This document shows, piece by piece, positions 17,205-28,576 of a DNA stretch of 64,000 nt (position 1 is the stretch's first letter; every line of letters begins with the position of its first letter). Below the pieces are notes generated by a model. That model was given only the letters and a program-made list of their open reading frames with translations. It was not told where the DNA came from and made no database searches. Both the position numbers and the translations under genes were made by a program. Location: NCBI RefSeq assembly GCF_016482685.1, contig NZ_JACYHF010000002.1:1-64000 (forward strand). Reading direction: 5' to 3'. The DNA comes from Streptomyces sp. DSM 110735. Its GTDB lineage: Bacteria > Actinomycetota > Actinomycetes > Streptomycetales > Streptomycetaceae.

Positions 17205-17317
17205 CGTGATCACGAAGGTCCCGTACGGACTACCATCCGTGAGGTAACGCTTCCGAACAGTCACGGGCGACATGGCTCTCCGGCTGGGTAGGCGTAGGGG
17301 CCGGAGTGGAGGTGCGC

Positions 17318-18046
17318 ATGACCGGACTGGCGGTCCCGCTGTGGGACGTGAGCAACGGGCAGGGGCTGCGACAGCTCGCGGAGCTGGGGCTGGCCCTGGT
17401 GCTGTCGACTGTCATCGGCTGGGAGCGGGCGGCCCAGCAGAAGAGCGCGGGGCTGCGCACGCACACCCTGGTCGGCATCGCCAGCGCCCTGATGATGGAG
17501 GTCTCGCAGTACGGCTTCACGGATGTGCTGGGTCTGGAGCACGTGTCGTTCGACCCCTCGCGGGTGGCGGCCCAGATCGTCTCCGGGATCGGCTTCATCG
17601 GCGGTGGCATCATCTTCGTGCGCCGTGACGCGGTACGCGGTCTGACCACGGCCGCCACGGTCTGGCTCACCTGCGCGGTCGGCATGGCCTGCGGGGGCGG
17701 GCTGCCGATCCTCGCCGTCGCGGTCACCGCCCTGCACTTCCTGGTCGTACGCGGCTACACGCGCTTCGCCGCCGGGGTGATGCCCTCGACGCCCTCCGCC
17801 TACGAGCTGCACATGACCTACCGCACCGGCACCGCGCTGCTGCCCCGGCTCATGGAGACCTGCACTCAGCGCGGATTCCGCATCGTCCAGGTCAAGGTCG
17901 AGCGGCTGCCCGGGCAGACCGACCCCGCCGCCCATGTCCTGCTCGAACTGGAGGGCATGGGCGACACCGGCGAGCTGGCCTCGGAGCTGTTCCAGGACCC
18001 CGGCGTGATCGACGTCGCGCTCAACGCGTCCACGGACGACGACTGA
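17318..18046 (+). CDS. MgtC/SapB-family membrane protein
   Basis: 242 aa, ATG at 17318 with GGAGG upstream (GTG at 17306 is an alternative). The hydrophobic N-terminal domain carries family marks: LSTVIGWERAAQQKSAGLRTHTLVGIASALMM and IVSGIGFIGGGIIF. This is followed by a cytoplasmic C-terminal ACT-like domain (about 150-240). MgtC-type proteins modulate Mg2+ and ATPase homeostasis at the membrane; the exact role here is unknown. Divergent from the MarR operon. Confidence 0.85.
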   Translation: MTGLAVPLWDVSNGQGLRQLAELGLALVLSTVIGWERAAQQKSAGLRTHTLVGIASALMMEVSQYGFTDVLGLEHVSFDPSRVAAQIVSGIGFIGGGIIFVRRDAVRGLTTAATVWLTCAVGMACGGGLPILAVAVTALHFLVVRGYTRFAAGVMPSTPSAYELHMTYRTGTALLPRLMETCTQRGFRIVQVKVERLPGQTDPAAHVLLELEGMGDTGELASELFQDPGVIDVALNASTDDD

Positions 18047-18114
18047 CGCTCCCGCACCGAGACGCGCTCCCCTCCCCGCCGACAGGACGGACAATGGAGG
18101 GGAGGAGCCGAGCC

Positions 18115-18633
18115 ATGGCACGGATGACGGTCGACGGTGACGAACTGGTCGTACACCTGTCGCTGCGCGAACGGGCGGCGGCCCGACATGCCGACGTCCG
18201 CGTACCGCTGGCGGCGGTCCGGCGGGTGACCGCCGAACCCGACTGGTGGCGTGCCCTGCGGGGACTCCCCCGGCGCGGCACCCGGCGGACCGGCACCCGC
18301 GTCCACCAGGCGGGGACGGACTTCACCGTCGTACGGCCCGGCAGACCCGCCGTGTGCGTGGAACTCCGTCCGCCCGCGCCCTTCCGGCTCCTCGCCGTCT
18401 CGGCGCCGACGGAGGCGCAGGCCCGGAGCGTCGCTCGGGCGCTCGGGCGGAGCGCGCCGGTGCTCGACACGTCCACGCGGTACCGGCAGCCGCTCCCGGT
18501 GCCCGGCGAGGGCCCGTCCAGAGCGGCGCTGACGGAGAGCCGTTCGAGTTTCGTTTCGGACCGACCGGCAACCCGGTTCCGGGACGGCCCGGTCGCGGAA
18601 TCCCGGTCGGCCGGGCACAGGCGAGGAGGGTGA
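18115..18633 (+). CDS. hypothetical PH-like protein
   Basis: 172 aa, ATG preceded by a strong GGAGGGGAGGAG. Not matched to a named family. Residues 1-115 look like a small beta-rich, pleckstrin-homology-like domain (LVVHLSLRERAAARHADVRVPLAAVRRVTAEPDWW then FRLLAVSAPTEAQARSVARALG). The tail (about 120-172) is Arg/Ser-rich and disordered. Six bases separate its stop from the dnaK start, so the two are cotranscribed. Confidence 0.65.
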   Translation: MARMTVDGDELVVHLSLRERAAARHADVRVPLAAVRRVTAEPDWWRALRGLPRRGTRRTGTRVHQAGTDFTVVRPGRPAVCVELRPPAPFRLLAVSAPTEAQARSVARALGRSAPVLDTSTRYRQPLPVPGEGPSRAALTESRSSFVSDRPATRFRDGPVAESRSAGHRRGG

Positions 18634-18639
18634 GCCCAG

Positions 18640-20514
<1,875 letters not shown>

Positions 20515-20523
20515 ACATGCCGA

Positions 20524-20535
20524 GAGACCGGTCTC
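20524..20535. repeat. 12-bp perfect palindrome after dnaK
   Basis: GAGACCGGTCTC lies 10 bp after the dnaK stop and overlaps the last codons of the convergent small gene. With no loop it is a poor terminator. It could be a protein-binding site or chance. Confidence 0.3.
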
Positions 20536-20746
20536 AGCGGGCGCAGCCCACGTCCAGCACCTCGATCACATCGCCGTGCACGGTGTAGACGAGCCAGCAC
20601 CACTCGCCGAACGCCGCGGCCAGCTCAGGCGGTTCGGACTCGGCGTCCTTGGTGACCGCGTCGATGAGCGCGATGATCTCCGCGTGCGTCTCGTCGGGCA
20701 CGCCGAAGAGCACGTTCGCCGCCTGGGGGATCAGTTCGACTCGCAT
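20534..20746 (-). CDS. small protein, RelE/ParE-toxin-like, orphan
   Basis: 70 aa from the ATG at 20746 (MRVELIPQAANVLFGVPDETHAEIIALIDAV). The pattern of an N-terminal helix followed by strand motifs WLVYTVHGDVIEVLDVGCAR recalls the RelE/ParE fold, but the match is weak and no antitoxin gene is adjacent. It could be a decayed or solitary toxin-fold protein of other function. Divergent from polX, convergent with dnaK. Confidence 0.5.
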   Translation of the reverse strand: MRVELIPQAANVLFGVPDETHAEIIALIDAVTKDAESEPPELAAAFGEWCWLVYTVHGDVIEVLDVGCAR

Positions 20747-20858
20747 GGGCGCCTCGCGACCGTCCGAAAGTCCCGTACGACCACCATAAGTCGACCCACC
20801 GCGTCCTTGTCGGCCCACGGGCAGGAATGAATGCCGCTTTCGTGCCTACTCGTACAGC

Positions 20859-22622
20859 ATGACTCGACCCAATGACGACGTCGCGGCGCTGTTCCAGGAG
20901 TACGCGGACCTGATCTCGATCACCGGCGGGGAGGCGTACAAGGCGCGCGTCTACGAGAAGGCCGCGCGCGCCGTCGGCGGCTACCACGCGGACGTGTCCA
21001 CCCTCGACGCCAAGGGGCTGCGGGAGATCCCCGGGGTCGGCAAGTCGATCGCGGAGAAGATCGAGGAGTACGTCCGCACCGGCGGTGTCACGGCGGTCGA
21101 AGAGCTGCGCGCGAAGATCCCGGCGGGTGTCCGGCGCCTGACGGCCATTCCCACCCTCGGTCCCAAGAAGGCGATGGCGCTCTACGACGAGCTGGGCATC
21201 TCCTCGGTCGAGGAACTTCTCGACGCGATCCACGCCGAGAAACTGCGCGAGCTGAAGGGCTTCGGCCCGAAGACGGAGGAGAAGATCCTCCACGGCGTGG
21301 AGTTGCTTCAGGCGTCCGGCGACCGCGTCCTGATCGACGTGGCCATGGACCTCGCGGACGAGATCGTGGCGGCGCTGTCCCAGGTGCCCGGCTGCCGTCG
21401 CTGCACCTGCGCGGGGTCGCTGCGCCGGATGCGGGAGACGATCGGTGACATCGACATCCTCGTGGCGGCCGAGAAGTCCGAGCCGTTGATGAAGGCGTTC
21501 ACCGAACTCCCCTACGTCACCGAGGTGATCGCCCACGGCCCGTCGAAGACCTCGGTGCGCACCGACCGGGGACTCTCCGTGGACCTGCGGGTCGTACCGC
21601 CGGACTCCTGGGGCGCGGCACTGCAGTACTTCACCGGGTCCAAGGCGCACAACATCCGCACCCGGGAGCTGGCCGTGCACCAGGGGCTGAAGCTGTCCGA
21701 GTACGGTCTGTTCGACGTCGAGAGCGGGGAGAAGATCGTCTCCGAGACCGAGGAGGAGGTGTACGCCCGGCTCGGACTGCCGTGGATTCCGCCGCCGCTG
21801 CGTGAGGACCGGGGCGAGATCGAGGCCGGGCTGCGCGACGAACTCCCCGACCTGGTCCAGGAGTCGGACCTGCGCGGCGATCTGCACACCCACACCGATC
21901 TGACCGACGGACTCGCCCCGCTGGAGGAGATGGCGGAGGCGGCCGCGGCGCGCGGCTACGCGTACCTCGCGATCACCGACCACGGACCCGACCTGTACAT
22001 GCAGCGGATGACCGAGGAACGGATGCTGGCCCAGCGCGAGCAGGTGCGCAAGCTCGACGGGACGTACGGCAAGCGGGGCAGGCGGCGCGGGATGCGGCTG
22101 CTGCACGGTGTCGAGCTGAACATCGGTCCGGACGGCGACGTGGACTGGCCCGAGGAGTTCCTGGCGGGCTTCGACCTGTGCGTGGCCTCGGTGCACTCGC
22201 ACTTCGACCAGAGCCGCGAGGCGCTGACCCGGCGGATCGTCCGGGCCTGCGAGAACCCGTACGTCAACATCATCGGTCACCCCACCACCCGCCTCATCGG
22301 CAGGCGGAAACCGCTGGACGCCGACCTGGACGAGGTCTTCGCCGCCTGCGCCCGCACCGGCACCGCCCTGGAGATCAACTCCCACCCGGACCGCCTCGAC
22401 CTGCGCGACGAGGACATCCTGCGCGCCCGCCGCCACGGCGTGAAGTTCGCCGTCGACAGCGACGCCCACGCGGCGATCCACCTGGCCAACACGCGTTACG
22501 GCGTGGGGACGGCGCAGCGGGGGTGGCTGACCAGGGACGACGTGATCAACACGTGGCCGGAGACGCGGTTGCGGCGCTTTCTGCGCAAGGGACGGCGGTC
22601 CGGCGCCCGGAACCGCTCCTGA
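20859..22622 (+). CDS. polX: DNA polymerase / 3'-5' exonuclease PolX
   Basis: 587 aa, ATG at 20859. Helix-hairpin-helix motifs occur at the N-terminus ([19 protein letters not shown] and [20 protein letters not shown]). The family-X polymerase catalytic site is [17 protein letters not shown] (about 184-200) and [12 protein letters not shown]-terminal PHP metal-dependent exonuclease domain begins at [12 protein letters not shown] (about 339) and includes [15 protein letters not shown] and SDAHA. Gap-filling repair polymerase with proofreading or end trimming. Its stop lies 3 bp from the stop of a convergent hydrolase gene. Confidence 0.93.
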   Translation: MTRPNDDVAALFQEYADLISITGGEAYKARVYEKAARAVGGYHADVSTLDAKGLREIPGVGKSIAEKIEEYVRTGGVTAVEELRAKIPAGVRRLTAIPTLGPKKAMALYDELGISSVEELLDAIHAEKLRELKGFGPKTEEKILHGVELLQASGDRVLIDVAMDLADEIVAALSQVPGCRRCTCAGSLRRMRETIGDIDILVAAEKSEPLMKAFTELPYVTEVIAHGPSKTSVRTDRGLSVDLRVVPPDSWGAALQYFTGSKAHNIRTRELAVHQGLKLSEYGLFDVESGEKIVSETEEEVYARLGLPWIPPPLREDRGEIEAGLRDELPDLVQESDLRGDLHTHTDLTDGLAPLEEMAEAAAARGYAYLAITDHGPDLYMQRMTEERMLAQREQVRKLDGTYGKRGRRRGMRLLHGVELNIGPDGDVDWPEEFLAGFDLCVASVHSHFDQSREALTRRIVRACENPYVNIIGHPTTRLIGRRKPLDADLDEVFAACARTGTALEINSHPDRLDLRDEDILRARRHGVKFAVDSDAHAAIHLANTRYGVGTAQRGWLTRDDVINTWPETRLRRFLRKGRRSGARNRS

Positions 22623-22625
22623 GTG

Positions 22626-23285
22626 TCACCGGTCCCGCAACCGCTCCGCGCACCACTCCCCCGCCAGTCGCGCGACCTCCTCCAGGGCGCCCGGTTCCTC
22701 GAAGAGGTGGGTCGCGCCGGGTACGACGTGCAGCTCGTGCGGGACCCGCAGCCGTGCCGCCGCCTCCTCGTTGAGCCGCAGCACCTCGGGGTCGTCGCCG
22801 CCGACCAGCAGGAGGACCGGGGCGCGCACCTGCTCCAGCGCGTCCCCGGCCAGGTCGGGACGCCCGCCCCGGGAGACCACGGCGTAGACCCGCACCGGCC
22901 GCTCGGCCGCGGCCACCAGCGCGGCGGCGGCACCGGTGCTCGCCCCGAACAGCGCCACGGGTAGCTCCCTCGTGCTCTCCGGCTCCGCCAGCCAGTCGAT
23001 CGCCGCCACCAGCCGACGCCCGAGCAGCGGAATGTCGAACCGGTGCTCGCCGCTGACCACGTCCTCCAGTTCCTCGCGTTCGCTGAGGAGGTCCATCAGC
23101 AGGGTCCCGAACCCGGCGTTCCGCAGCTCACCGGCGACCATGCGGTTGCGCGGACTGTGCCGCGAACTCCCGCTGCCGTGCGCGAACAACACCACCGCCC
23201 GCGCCCCGTCGGGCAACCCGAGATCACCCTCCAGCGCGGCGCCCTCGGCGGGAATCAGCACCATCTCGGAGATCACCGCGACCAT
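22626..23285 (-). CDS. alpha/beta hydrolase (dienelactone-hydrolase-like)
   Basis: 219 aa from the ATG at 23285 (MVAVISEMVLIPAEG), preceded by CGGAGGGAG; the frame stays open to 23366 without a better start. It has the oxyanion region LFAHGSGSSRHSPRNR, the nucleophile elbow ALFGASTGAAAAL (Ser in GASTG), Asp in VGGDDPEVL and His in GATHLFEEPGALEEV, so the triad is complete. Small serine hydrolase of the DLH-like group often seen with phosphoribosyltransferase genes; none is adjacent here. Substrate unknown. Confidence 0.82.
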   Translation of the reverse strand: MVAVISEMVLIPAEGAALEGDLGLPDGARAVVLFAHGSGSSRHSPRNRMVAGELRNAGFGTLLMDLLSEREELEDVVSGEHRFDIPLLGRRLVAAIDWLAEPESTRELPVALFGASTGAAAALVAAAERPVRVYAVVSRGGRPDLAGDALEQVRAPVLLLVGGDDPEVLRLNEEAAARLRVPHELHVVPGATHLFEEPGALEEVARLAGEWCAERLRDR

Positions 23286-23365
23286 CTCCCTCCGGGACCG
23301 GTCGACACCGGCCCCTCCGTACGGCGCCTCCCGCGTACCCGCCCAGCGGGGGTCTGCACACCGCA

Positions 23366-23385
23366 CGAGGGGCCGACAGCCCTCG
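23366..23385 (-). terminator. weak terminator-like hairpin
   Basis: CGAGGG-GCCGACAG-CCCTCG, 6-bp arms, 24 bp beyond the stop of the P450 remnant on the leftward strand. Confidence 0.3.
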
Positions 23386-23409
23386 CGGATCGAACTCCCT
23401 CAGCGCCTC

Positions 23410-24572
23410 TCAGGCGGTCGCGAACCCGAAGCCGATGTCGTCCTCGATGACCGTGCGGGGCGAGACGGGGATCCTTTCCGGGTGCTCGAGCCCGAGGCGG
23501 CGGAACTCGATCCCGTCTCTCCAGACCGTTCGCAGGACTTCCTTGAGGAATTCCGTGGTGAGCTGCTCTCCGGCGCAGCGGCGGTAGCCGAAGCCGAAGG
23601 GCGCGTAGCCCGCCGTGTCGCAGACCGGGTAGGGCGTGCCGTCGACCACGCCGTAGACGGCGCCGTAGGCGCTGTTGGTCAGCTCGGCGCGGCGACCGTC
23701 CTCGACGGTGAACGGCGCGGGCGGGAAGGGGCAGCGGGCGAGTCCGGCCTGGTGGCTCTTCTTCTCGTCGTTGTCGGCGCTGGTGGGTGCCGTGCGGTAG
23801 CGGTCGGGGTCGAAGTCGTCCGGGTTCTGCCAGTGCAGGGGGTCGCGGCTGGTGGCGGAGTGGGGGGTGACCACGCTGAGGGAGCCCGGGGCGAGCCCGC
23901 GTACGGCTTCTACGGTGGACATGCTGCCGGGGTTCGGGGAGATGGTGCGGAACAGCTCCATGACGTACCGGTCGAGCGGGGTGAACGCGCCCTCCGCCCG
24001 GTCGGGGGCGTCGGCCATGGTCCGGGTGAACCACGAGCGGGCGGCCGGGTCGCCGTCGCTCGTCTCCATGCGGCTCATGGTGCGGTAGAGCATGTTGCCC
24101 CACTGGCTGAAGGCCAGGAAGTTGTGGAAGCACTCGAAGACGATGTCCTTGCGCCGGAAGTGCTCCCCTCCCCCGCCGTTCTTGAGCCAGTAGTGGACGA
24201 ACGTCCCTTCCGGGTCCGGGATTTCGCGGTCGATGACGGCCTGCACCCGACGGTCGATCCACTCGCGCAGGAACGACCGCAGTTCGCGCACCCGCATGAA
24301 GTTCTCGTGGACGATCTCCTCGGTGGGGAACCAGTGGCCGAGCACGGCGGTGAAGCTGGTTCCGATCAATGAAGAACGTGACCCCTTCTTCCTCGGGGTT
24401 GGGCGCTCACCCGTGCCGCGTTCTCCTTGCTCAGGACGAGGTCGATGAGCGGCAGGGCCGGGCGCTCGCCGACGCTCTGGGTGCCCAGCAGGTACGGCTT
24501 CACCGCGTGGCTGACGTAGTCCGGTTCGAAGGACGGCGGGAACAGGCCGACCGATGCGCCGGGTGTGTTCAT
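23410..24572 (-). pseudogene. cytochrome P450, frameshifted and probably internally deleted
   Basis: A good start (ATG at 24572 with GAGGAG) opens a frame encoding about 68 residues (MNTPGASVGLFPPSF...) that ends at 24366. The C-terminal part runs in another frame from about 24369 to 23410 with a clear haem motif FGFGYRRCAGE (Cys ligand), the I-helix region ECFHNFLAFSQW and an ordinary P450 end. A third frame across the junction reads NPEEEGVTFFIDRN, which also looks protein-like. Joining the pieces gives about 386 residues, and the B-D helix region seems to be missing. Last gene of the acyl-CoA operon. A sequencing error could explain one shift but probably not the missing segment. Confidence 0.7.
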
Positions 24573-24621
24573 GGTGCTCTCCTCGGGCTGTGGTTGTCCG
24601 CTCGCGGGCGCGGGGGCGGTG

Positions 24622-25401
24622 TCAGCGGCCCTGCCAGTGGGGCGAGCGCTTCTCGGCGAAGGCGCGGGCGCCTTCCCGCGCGTCCTGGGAGGCGAGGACG
24701 GGGGTGACGATCCGGTCCTGCTCGCGCAGGGCGTCCTGGTCGCGGAAGGCGGTGCGCTCGTTGACGACGCGTTTGACGGCGGCGATGGCCAGCGGGGCGT
24801 TGTGCGCGACGCGGTCGGCGAGTTCCAGTGCCGTGGTGAGCGCTCCTCCGGGGTCGGTGAGGTGGTTGACGAGGCCGAGCCGCTCTGCGCGTTCGGCGGG
24901 CAACGGGTCCCCGGTGAGCAGGAGTTCGAGTGCGATGTTGCGGGGGATGCGCTCGGGCAGGCGCACCATGCCACCCTCGGGAGGGACGATGCCGTAGTGG
25001 ACCTCGGTCTGGCCGAAGGTGGCGTTCCGCGCGGCCACGATCATGTCGCAGGCGAGCGCCATCTCCGTGCCGCCGCCCAGCGCGTAGCCTTCGACGGCGG
25101 CGATGAGCGGAGTCTTGAGGTCGGTGCGGGTGATGCCCGCGAATCCCCGTCCCTCGATGACGGGCGTGTCTCCGCGTGCGAATGCCTTGAGGTCCATCCC
25201 GGCGCTGAAGACGCCGCCCGCTCCGGTGAGGACGCCCACGACGAGGTCGTCGCGTCGTTCGAGTTCGTCGACGGCGGCTGCCAGCGCGTGCGCGGTGGCG
25301 CCGTCGACGGCGTTGCGGGCCTTCGGCCGGTCGATGGTGATGACGAAGACGTTGCCGTGCTGTTCGGTGCGCACCACGGGGGTGCTCGTCGGCTCGGTCA
25401 T
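24622..25401 (-). CDS. enoyl-CoA hydratase/isomerase-family protein
   Basis: 259 aa, ATG at 25401. Crotonase fold: FVITIDRPKARNAVDG, the CoA-binding/oxyanion stretch VFSAGMDLKAFARGD, and LIAAVEGYALGGGTEMALACDMIVAA (second oxyanion Gly). The catalytic Glu region is FGQTEVHYGIVPPEGGMVRLPERI, with Glu present at the first position and Pro-Pro-Glu-Gly at the second. Likely hydrates or isomerises an enoyl-CoA produced by the acyl-CoA dehydrogenase of the same operon. Confidence 0.87.
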   Translation of the reverse strand: MTEPTSTPVVRTEQHGNVFVITIDRPKARNAVDGATAHALAAAVDELERRDDLVVGVLTGAGGVFSAGMDLKAFARGDTPVIEGRGFAGITRTDLKTPLIAAVEGYALGGGTEMALACDMIVAARNATFGQTEVHYGIVPPEGGMVRLPERIPRNIALELLLTGDPLPAERAERLGLVNHLTDPGGALTTALELADRVAHNAPLAIAAVKRVVNERTAFRDQDALREQDRIVTPVLASQDAREGARAFAEKRSPHWQGR

Positions 25402-25452
25402 GATGCCGGTTCCCTTCTCCCGCCCCCGGGTGGTTGTCCCTCCCGTTCGTCT

Positions 25453-26670
25453 TCAGCCGACCACTCCGGCCGTACGCAGGTCCGTGATCTGCTGGTCGTC
25501 GTAGCCCACGTCGCGCAGTACCGCGTCGGTGTGTTCGCCGAGGTCGGGTGCGGGGCGCGGCGGGACCTTGCGCGCCTGGTCGAGTCGTACGGGGCTGTCG
25601 ACGGTCAGCGGCGGCGAGGCGCTGCCGTCGTCGATGGGGACGACGATCCGGTTGGCGACGAGCTGCGGATCGTGGGCGAACTCCTCGATGGTCTGGACGA
25701 CTCCGTAGGTGAGTCCGGCGGCGTCGAGCACCTCGCGCCATTCGGCGAGGGGTTTGGCGGCGAAGGTCTTGTCGAGGAGCGCGGCGATCTCGGCTGCGTG
25801 GGCGCGACGGCTGGGCGTGTCGGCGTACTTGGGGTTCTGCGCGGCTTCGGGACGGCCGATGGCCTTGAGGAACAGGGGGACTTGCTTGTCCTCGTTGGCG
25901 AACGCCAGCAGCAGCCAGCGGTCGTCCGCGGTGCGGTAGGCGTTGGCGAGCGCGTTCGGCGGGTCGGAACGGTCCACGGGGCGCGGCGACTTGCCGCCGA
26001 GGAGTACGGCCTGGAGCCACATGCTCGCCGCCCAGGCGCCCTCCGCGATCAGCGACGCCTCGACGCGCGAGCCCTCGCCGGTCCGCTCCCGCCGGTACAG
26101 CGCGGTCATGATGCCCGCGTACAGGGTGACGGCGGTCGGGTGGTCGCCCGAGCCGAAGGCGTTCATGGCGGGCGGCGCGTCGCGCTGGCGGGTGACGTCC
26201 ATCAGTCCGCTGCGCGCCCAGTAGGCGGTGACGTCGAACCCCGGCAGGTGGGCATCGGGTCCTTCCTCGCCGAAGCCGGTGATGTCGGCGTAGACCAACC
26301 GAGGGTTGAGGGAGGCGAGGTCGTCGTAGTCCAGGCCCAGCTTGGTCCGGGTGCGGGGCGGGAAGTTGGTGACGAACACGTCCGCCCATTTCACGAGCCG
26401 TTCGAGCACGGCCCTGGCACCGGGCGACTTCAGGTCGAGGGCGATGCTGCGCTTGTTGCGGTTGTCCAGTTGCCAGGGGTAATTGACGCCGTCGACACGG
26501 GGGTTGGGCGGGACGCGGCTGAGGGCGCGGTAGGAGTCGCCGGTGCGGGGCGGTTCCACCTTGACGACGTCGGCGCCGAAGTCGCCGAGCATGGTGGCCG
26601 CGGCGGGGCCGGCGATGAAGCTGGCGACGTCCACGACGTGGAGTCCGTCCAGCAGGGGCGTGTCGGTCAT
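25453..26670 (-). CDS. CaiB/BaiF-type (family III) CoA-transferase
   Basis: 405 aa, ATG at 26670. The N-terminus LLDGLHVVDVASFIAGPAAATMLGDFGADVVKVEPPRTGDSYR is the family hallmark. The probable catalytic Asp lies in VYADITGFGEEGPDAHLPGFDVTAYWARSGLMD. Transfers CoA between carboxylic acids without ATP (for example succinyl-CoA to a mono- or dicarboxylate). It lies between acyl-CoA dehydrogenase (30 bp upstream) and enoyl-CoA hydratase, so it probably activates the pathway substrate or recycles CoA. Confidence 0.88.
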   Translation of the reverse strand: MTDTPLLDGLHVVDVASFIAGPAAATMLGDFGADVVKVEPPRTGDSYRALSRVPPNPRVDGVNYPWQLDNRNKRSIALDLKSPGARAVLERLVKWADVFVTNFPPRTRTKLGLDYDDLASLNPRLVYADITGFGEEGPDAHLPGFDVTAYWARSGLMDVTRQRDAPPAMNAFGSGDHPTAVTLYAGIMTALYRRERTGEGSRVEASLIAEGAWAASMWLQAVLLGGKSPRPVDRSDPPNALANAYRTADDRWLLLAFANEDKQVPLFLKAIGRPEAAQNPKYADTPSRRAHAAEIAALLDKTFAAKPLAEWREVLDAAGLTYGVVQTIEEFAHDPQLVANRIVVPIDDGSASPPLTVDSPVRLDQARKVPPRPAPDLGEHTDAVLRDVGYDDQQITDLRTAGVVG

Positions 26671-26700
26671 GACGGTTCATCCCTTCCGAGCGGGTCGGGG

Positions 26701-27984
26701 TCAGCGGGCCGGTGTCGCCGGCAGGAAGGCGTTGTAGCCGGTGATGTCTCGGCCGACGATCAGCGCCTGGACGGTGTCGGTGCCCTCGTAGGTGTCGATG
26801 GCCTCGATGTCGCACAGGTGCCTGGCCACGTGGTAGTCGAGGATGATCCCGTTGCCGCCGAGCATGTCGCGGGCGTCGGCGAGGATGGCGCGGGCACGCT
26901 CGGTGTAGTGCATCTTGGCCAGGGAGACCCGCGGCATCGAGTACTTGCCCTCGTCCATCAACTGGGCGAGCCGGAACTGCATGCACACCATGTCGGTGAC
27001 GTCGGCGAGCATCCGCGCGAGCCGGTACTGGATGAGCTGGAAGGCCGCGAGGGGCATCCCGAACTGCTTGCGCTCCTTGGCATAGGCCAGCGCTGTCTCG
27101 TACCCGGCGATGGCCGCGCCGACCGACTCCCAGGCCACGCAGTAGCGTGAGGCCAGCAGGACCTTCTCGGTGTCGCGGAAGGTGTGGCAGTTCTCCAGTT
27201 TGTTCTCGGCCGGAACCCGGACGTCCTTCAGGGAGATCTGCGCGTTCTGCACGCAACGCAGCGCCGTCTTGCCCGTGATGGCCTCCGCGTCGAAACCGGG
27301 GGTGCCCTTCTCGACCACATAGCCGCCCACGTGCCCGTCGTCGCCGCGTGCCCAGATGATGACGTGGTCGGCGAAGGTGGCGTTGCCGATCCACCGCTTG
27401 TAGCCGTTGAGCACATAGGAGTCGCCGTCCCGGCGGGCGGTCGTCTGGAGCTTGACCACGTCGGTGCCGTGCGCGGGCTCCGTCAGACCGAAGGCGCCGA
27501 TCTTCTCCAGACGCGCCATCGGCGGCAGGAAGCGCTGCTTCTGTTCCTCCGAGCCCAGCAGCGCGATGGATGCCATGGCGAGCGCCGAGTGGACGCCCAT
27601 GAAGGTGGAGATGCTCAGGTCGCCGCGGGCCAGCTCCATGATGACGATCCCGGCCGTCACGTTGCTCATCCCGGGACAGCCGTAACCGGGAACCTGGAAG
27701 CCAGCGATACCCAACTGCGCGAGCTTCGGCACCAGTTCGTGCGGGAACGCGGCGCGCTCCCAGTAGGGGTTGATGACCGGGAGGACCTCCTGGTTCATGA
27801 AGTCTCGGACCTCGTGCCTGAGTCGCTGCTGCTCCTCCGTGAGCAACTCCTCCAGCAGGTAGTAGTCGGAGTGCTCGGGACCGCCCAGCACCGGCGGCTG
27901 CACCACCTGTCCGTTGCCCGCCGGTCCGACGGCGCCCAGAGTGCCCTGGCCCGCGTCTGCTGCCGTGCCCTGTGTCGCGTTCAT
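26701..27984 (-). CDS. acyl-CoA dehydrogenase (glutaryl-CoA-dehydrogenase-like)
   Basis: 427 aa, ATG at 27984. FAD-dependent fold: FGLTEPAHGTDVVKLQTTARRDGDSYVLNGYKRWIGNATFADHVI, then KERKQFGMPLAAFQLIQYRLARML, and the C-terminal DIEAIDTYEGTDTVQALIVGRDITGYNAF, where the Glu of TYEGT is the expected catalytic base. The long N-terminal extension (about 40 residues, Gly/Ala/Gln-rich) and overall pattern are closest to the glutaryl-CoA dehydrogenase / short-chain acyl-CoA oxidase branch. First gene of the leftward acyl-CoA operon; 234 bp separate it from a rightward small gene. Confidence 0.9.
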   Translation of the reverse strand: MNATQGTAADAGQGTLGAVGPAGNGQVVQPPVLGGPEHSDYYLLEELLTEEQQRLRHEVRDFMNQEVLPVINPYWERAAFPHELVPKLAQLGIAGFQVPGYGCPGMSNVTAGIVIMELARGDLSISTFMGVHSALAMASIALLGSEEQKQRFLPPMARLEKIGAFGLTEPAHGTDVVKLQTTARRDGDSYVLNGYKRWIGNATFADHVIIWARGDDGHVGGYVVEKGTPGFDAEAITGKTALRCVQNAQISLKDVRVPAENKLENCHTFRDTEKVLLASRYCVAWESVGAAIAGYETALAYAKERKQFGMPLAAFQLIQYRLARMLADVTDMVCMQFRLAQLMDEGKYSMPRVSLAKMHYTERARAILADARDMLGGNGIILDYHVARHLCDIEAIDTYEGTDTVQALIVGRDITGYNAFLPATPAR

Positions 27985-28218
27985 GTGCTGCGTCCTTCCG
28001 GGCTGCGGGGACCGGATTCGTCACCGGTCGCCCCTGTGGTTTCGAGGCTAGGAGCGGGCGGCGCGGCAGACATTGTGCGCAGAGTACGAAGTTTCCGGCG
28101 ATATTGATGCCCATAGACCGTTTTGCCGGTTTCGCCCGGCTCGTAGGCTCGGTGCGTGAAGCCGCTGCATGCGGCACGCAAGGCCGACGAACCGCGAGAG
28201 ACGATGGAGGAACCTCCC

Positions 28219-28551
28219 ATGCGATCACAGCGCACACGGCGTCTTGCCGCGATCTCCGCCGCAGGCTTCCTGCTGGCGGGCGGGACCGCCCTCGGCGCGG
28301 CGGGCACCGCTTCCGCCGCCCCGTCGCACACCGACCACAGCACCTACGGCTACAGCCGCGACGACGGTGGCGGGCACCACCACAACGGCTGGTGGGACGA
28401 CGACGATGACGACTACGGCTGGTCGGGCCATGGTGGTTACGGCCATGACGGCTACGGCGGCCATGGTGGCCACGGCGGGTACGGCGGTCATGGTGGCCAT
28501 GGCGGTGGCGGTCACGGCGGTGGTGGCGGTCACGGCGGTGGCGGTCACTGA
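28219..28551 (+). CDS. secreted Gly/His-rich small protein
   Basis: 110 aa, ATG at 28219 with GGAGG 8 bp upstream (an ATG at 28204 lacks this). A signal peptide (MRSQRTRRLAAISAAGFLLAGG, cleavage near ASAAP) is followed by a low-complexity mature part. That part has an acidic run of six Asp, then about 45 residues built of GGHG and GGYGGHG units with roughly 15 His. It could bind metal ions (Zn, Cu, Ni) or act as an adhesive surface peptide. No family assigned. It is the only rightward gene inside the leftward acyl-CoA block. Confidence 0.75.
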   Translation: MRSQRTRRLAAISAAGFLLAGGTALGAAGTASAAPSHTDHSTYGYSRDDGGGHHHNGWWDDDDDDYGWSGHGGYGHDGYGGHGGHGGYGGHGGHGGGGHGGGGGHGGGGH

Positions 28552-28576
28552 CCCCGACGCGACCTGAGACGGTGGG

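Noticed and set aside
24569..28237. 1222-codon minus-strand frame across the acyl-CoA operon
   Set aside because: Out of frame with four well-supported genes; Arg/Pro/Gly-rich without any domain.
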